DNA of 64,000 nt from positions 316,874-380,873 of the forward strand of contig NZ_RQGD01000035.1 in NCBI RefSeq assembly GCF_004770745.1, read 5' to 3'. Positions 9,735-16,905 of the stretch are shown piece by piece. The DNA comes from Leptospira ognonensis. GTDB lineage: Bacteria > Spirochaetota > Leptospiria > Leptospirales > Leptospiraceae. How positions within the stretch are numbered: position 1 is the first letter of the stretch; each line of letters begins with the position of its first letter. Below the pieces are notes generated by a model that saw only the letters and a program-made list of their open reading frames with translations, ran no database searches and was not told the origin of the DNA. A program made the translations under genes and the position numbers.

Positions 9735-10375
9735 TAAAAGCGAATCTTATAATCCCAGCTTTTTGTATCGGGATTTTCTAAGGTGTCCTGCAAAAGAAAC
9801 GAATAATATACATTGCCGAGACCGACAGCTCCTCGATTGGAATTGCACTCAGAATCTTTTGGAAAGAGGACTCGGAATTGCATTTTTCCATCCTTTAGAA
9901 GCCGAATCGTTTCACCTAATATTTTCTTTTCTCCGACACTTTCCTCTCCTTTTTTATAATCAGAAAGATTCGGAAATTCTCTTTTCACTACTAGAGATCT
10001 GAGTTTGACCTTAGCGGAAAAATTTCCAACAAGAACTCCCTCTAGCTGGCTTGGATCTTCAAAATCAATTTTGTACGAGACACGGCCCTTTCTTTTAAAT
10101 ATGGATTCGAGCATTTCTGATTTTTCAAGTTCCCGAAAATTGAAATCACGAATCAATAAACCAACGTTTGGTTTTCCCTTGATTTTATTCTGAATGGAAT
10201 CGAGATCGGTTGGTAAGAATTTGATTAAGGACTCGGCAGATTCTTTTTTGAGTGGGACTGTATACGAAATTTCGATCGTCCCTGAATTTGGTTTTCGAAA
10301 CAAAATCGTTTCTTCGTATTCAAAACAACCAATAATGGGTAGCAGAAAAAGGAGGATTACGAATATCCGCGGCAC
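9731..10375 (-). CDS. Putative lipoprotein of unknown function
   Basis: A 214-residue protein with a short signal peptide ending in a lipobox-like LLPIIGC, so Cys17 would be lipidated after cleavage. The mature part is polar with alternating charged strands, and I recognise no family. The start is a GTG at 10375 with GGGAAG eight bases upstream; that ribosome binding site lies inside a perfect 10-bp hairpin (10381-10403). An ATG at 10377 is out of frame. It lies downstream of amtB on the same strand. Its stop interlocks with the mqnA stop (TTAG). Confidence 0.72.
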   Translation of the reverse strand: MPRIFVILLFLLPIIGCFEYEETILFRKPNSGTIEISYTVPLKKESAESLIKFLPTDLDSIQNKIKGKPNVGLLIRDFNFRELEKSEMLESIFKRKGRVSYKIDFEDPSQLEGVLVGNFSAKVKLRSLVVKREFPNLSDYKKGEESVGEKKILGETIRLLKDGKMQFRVLFPKDSECNSNRGAVGLGNVYYSFLLQDTLENPDTKSWDYKIRFY

Positions 10376-10380
10376 ATAAA

Positions 10381-10403
10381 TGGCTTCCCAATTTGGGAAG
10401 CCA
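10381..10403 (-). promoter_or_regulatory. Perfect 10-bp hairpin between amtB and the lipoprotein gene
   Basis: TGGCTTCCCA and TGGGAAGCCA flank a 3-base loop with no mismatch. Read on the minus strand it follows the amtB stop by about ten bases and is followed by ATTTAT, so it could be a weak intrinsic terminator. Its 3' arm also contains the GGGAAG that would serve as ribosome binding site for the lipoprotein gene starting at 10375. Confidence 0.75.
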
Positions 10404-10413
10404 AGGTCAAGGA

Positions 10414-11817
10414 TTATTTAGAAACGGGATAAGCCTCGTTTCCATGCTCCAAAATATCCAATCCGAGGATTTCTTCCTCTTCCGAGACGCGAAGCCCGAT
10501 GGTCACTTTGATGAGATAAAAAACCACCAAACTTATACCAAATGCCCAAACAAAGGCAAGCAATACCCCCGTAAACTGGGCAAAAAGTTGGTTCAATCCT
10601 CCCCCGTAAAACAAACCACTCTTGAGATTAAAGAAACCTACTGAGAGTGTTCCCCAGGCGCCGCAGACTCCATGTACGGAAACAGCGCCAACCGGATCAT
10701 CAATCTTAATTTTATCGAAGAAGAGTACACTCACAACCACTAGGATTCCTGCAACAAGTCCGATACAAACTGCTCCTGTGATGCTCACGCTATCACAAGG
10801 TGCCGTGATCGCAACAAGACCTGCCAAGCCCCCGTTTAAAGTCAGTCCAATCTCAGGTTTTTGAAATAAGAACCAGGTTAAAGCCATTGCACTGATGGCT
10901 CCGGCACAGGCAGCCATATGAGTCACGACTGCAATCTGAGCAAAACTCCCGCCTTTGATTGAGGTCGTGGAACCTGGATTGAAGCCGAACCATCCAAACC
11001 AAAGAATGAAAACACCTATGGCAGCCATCGACATATTATGCCCAAGGATCGGAAAAACCCGACCATCGGATTGGAATTTCCCAAGTCTTGGTCCAACAAC
11101 TATGGCTCCGGCAAGACCTGCCCAAGCGCCTATACTGTGTACAACGGTAGATCCCGCGAAGTCGAGGAAATTTGCACCTTCACCATCGGCACCAGCACCA
11201 ATATTTAATGATTCAAGAAAGCCTGCTTTACCGAATAAACCTCCCCATGCAAGCGAGCCAAACATAGGATAGATGAGTCCAGTGATCACAACAGAAAATG
11301 CAAGGTAGGCAGCAAACTTCGTCCTTTCGGCCATCGCTCCCGAGACAATCGTTGCAGCTGTTGCCGCGAAAACAATTTGAAACATGAAAAAAGTGTAATT
11401 CCCGGGATCCATATCTCCTGATTCTGTATTAAGTAGTCCTTCTGCAATTCTTGGAAAGCCGATACCAATGCCAGAGAAAATTTGCGGACCAAACATGATA
11501 CTAAAACCAACGAGCCAGAATGCAAATGCGCCCACAGTTAGATCGGAAAAGTTTTTCATTAGAATGTTTACCACGTTTTTAGCTCTCGTGAATCCGGCTT
11601 CAACGTAAGCAAATCCAGCTTGCATGAAGAAAACAAGGAAAGCAGCGATACAAGTCCAGACCCAATCTGCTTCCAGCGCAGCTGTCTCTTGTTTTGCTTC
11701 CAAGGCAGTGAGCCTTTCTTGCAATTTTTCTATCGAAATATCATCCGCAAATAGGGAGGATGAAAAAAGTGAACTCACAAACAACAGAAGAAAATATAAA
11801 TTCTTCTTTCTTAACAT
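10414..11817 (-). CDS. amtB: Ammonium transporter (Amt family)
   Basis: An Amt/Mep/Rh channel that takes up ammonium across the cytoplasmic membrane. The 467-residue protein has an N-terminal signal-like segment ending in SLFA, a short coiled stretch (EKLQERLTALEAKQE), then about eleven membrane helices. The twin pore histidines are visible in STVVHSIGAWAG and VSVHGVCGAWGT. The start ATG at 11817 follows an AGGTGG five bases upstream; a GTG at 11826 is an alternative. It lies nine bases after the stop of the PP2C phosphatase gene. No glnK/PII gene is adjacent, unlike the usual arrangement. Confidence 0.94.
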   Translation of the reverse strand: MLRKKNLYFLLLFVSSLFSSSLFADDISIEKLQERLTALEAKQETAALEADWVWTCIAAFLVFFMQAGFAYVEAGFTRAKNVVNILMKNFSDLTVGAFAFWLVGFSIMFGPQIFSGIGIGFPRIAEGLLNTESGDMDPGNYTFFMFQIVFAATAATIVSGAMAERTKFAAYLAFSVVITGLIYPMFGSLAWGGLFGKAGFLESLNIGAGADGEGANFLDFAGSTVVHSIGAWAGLAGAIVVGPRLGKFQSDGRVFPILGHNMSMAAIGVFILWFGWFGFNPGSTTSIKGGSFAQIAVVTHMAACAGAISAMALTWFLFQKPEIGLTLNGGLAGLVAITAPCDSVSITGAVCIGLVAGILVVVSVLFFDKIKIDDPVGAVSVHGVCGAWGTLSVGFFNLKSGLFYGGGLNQLFAQFTGVLLAFVWAFGISLVVFYLIKVTIGLRVSEEEEILGLDILEHGNEAYPVSK

Positions 11818-11826
11818 ATCAACCAC

Positions 11827-13647
11827 CTAACTAGCCTTTTTGGAGAGGTTTTCCAATTTAATGAGCGATGCCCGTAACTCCGTACTTTGCGGGGTATTCT
11901 TGACACCTTGTTGTAATACCTTAATTGCTTTGGGTTTCGCATTTTCTTTTAGATAACACTGGGCAAGTAATATACTTGCTTTGGAAAAAGAATGATCGGA
12001 AGAGAGTGACATCTTGAGTGCCCGTTTTGCTTCCGCAATCTTTCCTGCCTTATAATAAGCCCTTCCCATCATAAAATGGGAACTTGCGGTGTTATCGCCA
12101 GATGTTTTCAAATATGCTTCTAAATAACGTATCGCTTCTATAAAGTTGCCGTCTCGATAATGGATCTTTCCAAGAAACATCAGCGTTTCTTTTAAAGAGG
12201 GATCAATCGAATATGCTTTTGATGCGAGGGCATAAGCATCCTCATTTTTCATTTTTGTATTCGCCTGTTTCGCTAACTGAATGTAATGCGAAGCTTCCGG
12301 CAATGAATCACTACAGTATAAAAATAAATAAGATAAATCGTCACCGATCTTTGCATCTCCTTGGTAGGCTCGAAATCGATTCAGAAAATTCTGAGATAGG
12401 CGTTGCAGATCTACCTTTCCCTTCCCATCCTCCATCAGCTTCTGACGTTCATCATGCAACCAGGATTGTAATCTTTCTGCACCAATTTCTTCTTTTTTCA
12501 GATTTCTTTGTTCACTGAAACCATCCGAAATCAGTAATAGGAAATCGCCTGGATCCAGTTTGCCTTGCTTTTCTTCATAATCAGACTTGCGCACTGGTAA
12601 AATGCCGAGTGGGACACCTTTGGTATCATAGGATACAAAAGCATCATCGGCCGATTTGTAGTGTAACATTCGTTGGTGCCCTGCATTCACATACCCAAAG
12701 GTATAATCACTAAAGATCCGAACCATAAAAGCAGTAAAGTAAGTGGATTCAGGCAATTGTTCCCTTAAATTTTCCCCAAGCTCTTCCATGATCTCTGTGA
12801 GACCAAGCCCTGCCATGACAGAACGACGAAACTGGTGGTGGATGGCCATCGTTACGAGTGCTGCTGGAATGCCATGACCAGAGACATCTATATTGATGGC
12901 AGTTAAGGAATGCCCCTGCCGAACAATATCGACTAAGTCTCCGCTGACTTCGGCCATCGGTTCCCAATGCGAAGCAAAATAAACACCATTCCAAGCGCTC
13001 AAGTCCTGCGGTAGGATTTGACTTTGGACATTTCGCCCCATCTTCAGATCCCATTCTAATTGGTTCAAAATCGCTGCTTCTCTAGCACGTGCAGTCACCA
13101 AACCCTCTATCAACCTAACGCCTGATAATGCCAATGCGAGCTGAGAAGTTAAGGCCTCTAAAATTTCCAAATCATCGACTAGATAAAAATTCTCTCGATT
13201 GCTTTCGACTGCGAGAGTCCCAAGTATCTCTTCCTTTTGCATGATCGGAACGCACATGACGGATCTCGTTTTCTCCTCTTCATCAATAAAATCGGGAGAC
13301 CTACTTAGGTCATTGACAAGGATTGATTTTTTCGATTCGAATACCGTACCCGAATACCCCTCTCCTGATTTTAAATTTCTTCGTGGAGGTTCTGTTTCTT
13401 TTACAAACTTGACGGGGACTAAAAATTCACCGTCCCATAACCTGAGTGTCGTATTGTCCGATTCGAAAATCTCCTGGCAAATGAGCATTACTTTTGAAAA
13501 TAATTGATCTTCCTTATCTAGATTTGCGAATTCTTTGGATATATAAAGAAGAATGGAAATTTTATCTTTGTCTGTTAAACCCCCAACGACCTTGTTTTGG
13601 CCTCGGAAGTTTACGAGCATACGTTTTGATACTTTGAAATCAACCAT
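11827..13647 (-). CDS. GAF / SpoIIE-type PP2C phosphatase / TPR signalling protein
   Basis: A 606-residue cytoplasmic regulator with no membrane segment. Residues about 30-180 form a GAF sensor domain, about 210-445 a SpoIIE-type PP2C serine phosphatase, and about 455-600 TPR repeats. Metal-binding aspartate motifs of the phosphatase are visible: SGDLVDI, IDVSGHG, LISDGFSE and GDDLSY. Such proteins usually dephosphorylate anti-sigma-factor antagonists; the TPR tail may bind the partner. AAAGG lies seven bases before the ATG. It is the first gene of a pair with amtB, which suggests a link to nitrogen status, though that is inference. Confidence 0.88.
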   Translation of the reverse strand: MVDFKVSKRMLVNFRGQNKVVGGLTDKDKISILLYISKEFANLDKEDQLFSKVMLICQEIFESDNTTLRLWDGEFLVPVKFVKETEPPRRNLKSGEGYSGTVFESKKSILVNDLSRSPDFIDEEEKTRSVMCVPIMQKEEILGTLAVESNRENFYLVDDLEILEALTSQLALALSGVRLIEGLVTARAREAAILNQLEWDLKMGRNVQSQILPQDLSAWNGVYFASHWEPMAEVSGDLVDIVRQGHSLTAINIDVSGHGIPAALVTMAIHHQFRRSVMAGLGLTEIMEELGENLREQLPESTYFTAFMVRIFSDYTFGYVNAGHQRMLHYKSADDAFVSYDTKGVPLGILPVRKSDYEEKQGKLDPGDFLLLISDGFSEQRNLKKEEIGAERLQSWLHDERQKLMEDGKGKVDLQRLSQNFLNRFRAYQGDAKIGDDLSYLFLYCSDSLPEASHYIQLAKQANTKMKNEDAYALASKAYSIDPSLKETLMFLGKIHYRDGNFIEAIRYLEAYLKTSGDNTASSHFMMGRAYYKAGKIAEAKRALKMSLSSDHSFSKASILLAQCYLKENAKPKAIKVLQQGVKNTPQSTELRASLIKLENLSKKAS

Positions 13648-13736
13648 TGGTGTACCTTTCCTTTATGCATTGCAAAAATCGTACCGACTAGGCATCTCGC
13701 TCTAAAAAGCCGATTAATCATGGATTTTTCTACATA

Positions 13737-13753
13737 GTGTACGTAATTTACAC
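13737..13753. promoter_or_regulatory. Candidate operator dyad upstream of the PP2C-amtB pair
   Basis: GTGTA and TACAC arms are separated by seven bases in the 145-base gap between the outer-membrane protein stop and the phosphatase start. It lies about 90 bases upstream of the phosphatase ATG, a normal position for an operator. The arms are short and the match could be chance. Confidence 0.3.
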
Positions 13754-13792
13754 ATATACCTAGAGGAAGAGTATATATTTATAGCAGTTTAC

Positions 13793-14851
13793 TTAAATGC
13801 CAGACGAATTTATGTCGGATTTTGCAATTTCGAATTGGGTCTGGATTTGAAAGCCAAGACGAGTCTCTGGTTCATAGGACTCTAGAGTTTTTCTGATTCC
13901 TGTTCTCTGTAGATATAAACTTCCCAGAACCCCGGCTCCAAAAACGGAAGGTAATATTTCTGATTTGATGCCCGCGGACAAACCGTACACAGGATCGAGA
14001 GCCCCATTGCTTGTCGCGTTGTAAAATTTTGATAGAGCCATGAGGAAATCCAAACTCGGAAGGATATGGTATCCCGTACCGAAAGTGCCTGAGTAAGAGC
14101 TACTTACGGGAAATGGTGGCTTTTCTTCTAAACCATTTTGCGAAAACATAGCGTGCTCCCAAAAGGTTCTTACCATTTCGCCATAAATAAAAAAACTTTG
14201 GTTGAGATCATATTGTATCCCAAGCGAAATTTTCTCCGGGTATCTTTCTTTTAAAGTATCTGTTCCGAGATATTGACTAAACTGGTTCGTGCCAGGACTT
14301 TCAGCCACCATTCCCAATGATATTTTTTCAAAGAGGATTCCAATGGATGCAAAAGCATTCAAGGAGTATGTGCTGTAACCACCTGGTCGGGTCGAAACGC
14401 TCGGTCCGAGTCCCGCTCCTAAAAAAATAGAATCATTGAATTTATAACTCAGTACGGTTTGTCCCGTATAATTGATCAATCTCTCGTCGGAAGGAAAAAA
14501 TCGTGTATAAACCGGTTTAAAACGAACACCCACACCAAAGGATTCCGTAATCCTGTAGAAGCCGCCCCCATTGAAGATGACAGGTCCTAGGGCTTTCTCG
14601 GCCGAAATCCCCATTCCACCTGCCTCTGCTAGGTTTTTTCCGTGCGAAACCAAAAAAGCGGGATTTCCAGATAGATTTGCCATTGGGTCACGCAACCCCG
14701 CTCCATTAGAGAAGAGAGCCGCATTATAACTCCCAGACTCTGCCTGAGAATAACCCGCAAACTGGGAAAATAAATGAGTCGGCAGAAGGAAAAGGAGGAA
14801 GAGGAATTTCGAAAACCGAATCAAAGTACATTCCCTTAGCTTGAAAATCAT
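13793..14851 (-). CDS. Predicted outer-membrane beta-barrel protein
   Basis: About 352 residues with a clear signal peptide (SKFLFLLFLLPTHLFS before a cleavage site near QFAGYSQ). The mature protein alternates short glycine and aromatic-rich strands, for example FGVGVRFKPVYTRFF and SLGIQYDLNQSFFIYGEMV, as expected for an outer-membrane barrel. The NLSGNPAFLV segment near the mature N-terminus resembles FadL/PorV-type barrels, which place such a segment in the pore, but this is not certain. The ATG at 14851 is chosen because the longer frame to 14929 would overlap the divergent gene and add a non-signal sequence. Confidence 0.7.
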   Translation of the reverse strand: MIFKLRECTLIRFSKFLFLLFLLPTHLFSQFAGYSQAESGSYNAALFSNGAGLRDPMANLSGNPAFLVSHGKNLAEAGGMGISAEKALGPVIFNGGGFYRITESFGVGVRFKPVYTRFFPSDERLINYTGQTVLSYKFNDSIFLGAGLGPSVSTRPGGYSTYSLNAFASIGILFEKISLGMVAESPGTNQFSQYLGTDTLKERYPEKISLGIQYDLNQSFFIYGEMVRTFWEHAMFSQNGLEEKPPFPVSSSYSGTFGTGYHILPSLDFLMALSKFYNATSNGALDPVYGLSAGIKSEILPSVFGAGVLGSLYLQRTGIRKTLESYEPETRLGFQIQTQFEIAKSDINSSGI

Positions 14852-14905
14852 TTTACTGTCATGATTGGCCAAGTTTCTTGGAAAGAAAAGGGATTTCTTA
14901 TTTCT

Positions 14906-15331
14906 ATGACAAGACCTATGTACAAACAATTCCGATCACCACAGGGATGGTATTCTCTTTTGTATCCCGCTAATTGGGAGCATATGGTAGTCGAGGAAAT
15001 TCCAGCCTTCTTTAAACCGGAATCAGGCGGTGCCTTGCAATTTTATGCGTTTGAGTCAAAAGTAGATTCTTTTGATGTAAACCAGGAACTTGAAAACTAT
15101 CTCAAAATTCATGGCATTGCTTATGACGAAGAGATGGTAGCTGAGTTTGAAAACGAGGAGGGAACCTCCATTCGGGCTTGCGAATTTAGAATTGAAGACA
15201 GAGAATGGCTTGCCTATATCATAGCAAACCAGAAACAAATGCTACTCGCTACTTATAATTCAGATGAGGAAATTGGGGATGAGACCTTCAGCGACCTATC
15301 CAATATCATTAGCTCGATCCGTTTTCTTTAA
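14906..15331 (+). CDS. Hypothetical protein with a PsbP/DUF3805-like domain
   Basis: A protein of about 141 residues without signal peptide. The segment SPQGWYSLLYPANWEH followed by an acidic middle and a C-terminal SNIISSIRF helix is the pattern of small PsbP/Mog1-like domains that bacterial genomes often label DUF3805. The molecular role is unknown. Two further in-frame starts (14861 and 14918) are possible, and none has a clear ribosome binding site; 14861 would nearly abut the divergent barrel gene. It is followed by a 73-base gap and then the AsmA-like gene. Confidence 0.6.
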   Translation: MTRPMYKQFRSPQGWYSLLYPANWEHMVVEEIPAFFKPESGGALQFYAFESKVDSFDVNQELENYLKIHGIAYDEEMVAEFENEEGTSIRACEFRIEDREWLAYIIANQKQMLLATYNSDEEIGDETFSDLSNIISSIRFL

Positions 15332-15404
15332 TTTTTTTCTTTACTTCCGAAAATTCTCCTTCGATATTACTTTCATTTTATATATAAAAATCTAGGAGAA
15401 TCGC

Positions 15405-16847
15405 ATGAAAAAAATCATCTACGGCGTAGGTGGGTTCTTTGGTCTATTGATCATCGTACTCGTATTGGCTCTTGTTTTTGCAGGAAGTTTTTTAACCAAT
15501 GAATTTCTGGTAAAACAAATTGAATCTGCCATCAATGTGAGGGCAAATGTAGATAAGGTCAATATCAACCTATTTAGTGCCCTTTCTAGTATCGAAGTAG
15601 AAGGGATTCAACTAACTTACCGTGATGATGTGGCTGATAAAGGAACACCGCTTCCAGAAAGAAAGCCTCTCAAATCCTCTGTCATTTCCATTAGCAAAGC
15701 AGATATCAAACTCTCTCTAATCGGAATTTTACAGAAAAAATTTGAACTTAAAAAACTTTTGATCAGTGAGCCAAAAGTATCTCTTATCATGTTTGAAAAT
15801 GGCGGTAATAACCTCACGACCTTATTTAAATCTCCGGCACTTGTTAATGGCGAACCAAATCCCGCTCTCACTCCCGAAGCCATAGCGGAAAGAAAAAAAG
15901 AAGCAGAAGAAGAAAGAAGGGCCTCGAAAGACGAACCCTCTGAGCCTTTTACCGCCAAAGATATTCCTGTTGCCATCAAGATGGGACTCGTGGGAGCAGA
16001 AAAAGGCGACATTCAAGTAACAATGAAAAAAACGGGGCAAGTGATTAAGGTTCAAGATTTGAATTTCAAATTATCTGATATCGACATCGATGGAAGTGAT
16101 CTATCCTCGCATAACCACGTTGGAGTTGGCTTTGACGCCGATGTTACGATCATAGGTAAAAACAAACAAGAAGCTGCTAAATTTCTTTTGGATACAGATG
16201 GAGACTTGCAACCGTTTGTTGAAAAATCGGGTTTAGTAAATCCGAGTGTTGTTTATAATGTAAAAATGGAGGAAAACTCTTTTCTTTCTGGTTTCGCAGC
16301 CTTTGACGCCATAGCAGGAGAATTGCCATTGCTCAACCAAGCCGGTTTAAAATTGGACAAGTTGAAAGAAAAATCAATTCTTAAAAAGGATGTGAAATTC
16401 AAAATTGCATACAGTGATGGAAAAGTAACCTTCCTGGATGAACCCACCTTCCCTTCTAAAAATTATGATCTGCAAATTGAGAAAGGGTCCTTTCTCGTGA
16501 TACCGACAAATTACCATGAAATGAGAATGGGTATGTTATACGAGGAAGATGAATCTAAAAAATCTATTTCTGGAGTCGATGCAAAAATTAAAGAAGCAAC
16601 GAAAGGTCAGGGCGATCCTAAGGAATTGCGGAACAAGATTTTAGGAAATTTGATCAAAGATGAGAGAATTTTTATTCCCTTTAAAACCTCTGGTGATTTG
16701 AGAAATCCTACCGTCACCTTGGGAGTTGAAATCGGCTCCCTCTCGGATTTGATCGGCGGTGCCGTTAAGGGAGCAATCAAGGGCAAAATTGGCGAGGAGT
16801 TGAAAAAAATTCCTGGCGGTGATGCGTTAAAAAAATTCGGATTCTAG
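15405..16847 (+). CDS. AsmA-like envelope protein
   Basis: A 480-residue protein with one N-terminal membrane anchor (about residues 5-30) and a large periplasmic part. The region after the anchor (LVKQIESAINVRANVDKVN then FSALSSIEVEGIQL) is the start typical of AsmA/TamB/YhdP-type proteins, now seen as bridge-like lipid-transport proteins. The middle holds a charged EAEEERRASKDEP linker, and the C-terminus is glycine and lysine-rich (GAVKGAIKGKIGEEL). A good AGGAG lies seven bases before the ATG. A role in lipid traffic is inferred from the family only. Confidence 0.75.
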   Translation: MKKIIYGVGGFFGLLIIVLVLALVFAGSFLTNEFLVKQIESAINVRANVDKVNINLFSALSSIEVEGIQLTYRDDVADKGTPLPERKPLKSSVISISKADIKLSLIGILQKKFELKKLLISEPKVSLIMFENGGNNLTTLFKSPALVNGEPNPALTPEAIAERKKEAEEERRASKDEPSEPFTAKDIPVAIKMGLVGAEKGDIQVTMKKTGQVIKVQDLNFKLSDIDIDGSDLSSHNHVGVGFDADVTIIGKNKQEAAKFLLDTDGDLQPFVEKSGLVNPSVVYNVKMEENSFLSGFAAFDAIAGELPLLNQAGLKLDKLKEKSILKKDVKFKIAYSDGKVTFLDEPTFPSKNYDLQIEKGSFLVIPTNYHEMRMGMLYEEDESKKSISGVDAKIKEATKGQGDPKELRNKILGNLIKDERIFIPFKTSGDLRNPTVTLGVEIGSLSDLIGGAVKGAIKGKIGEELKKIPGGDALKKFGF

Positions 16848-16859
16848 TATTGTTTTCTC

Positions 16860-16892
16860 ACCAGGCGTCTTAACAGCGATAAGTCGCCTGGT
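16860..16892 (+). promoter_or_regulatory. Long hairpin between the AsmA-like gene and the cyclase gene
   Basis: Two 13-base arms (ACCAGGCGTCTTA and TAAGTCGCCTGGT) pair with one T-T mismatch around a 7-base loop. No T-run follows on either strand, so a classic terminator is unlikely. It ends 13 bases before the adenylate cyclase ATG, which has no visible Shine-Dalgarno. Confidence 0.65.
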
Positions 16893-16905
16893 ATCTCTAT
16901 ATCCG

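Noticed and set aside
10622..11272. Plus-strand frames opposite amtB
   Set aside because: They are proline and threonine-rich mirrors of membrane-helix codons, without ribosome binding sites.
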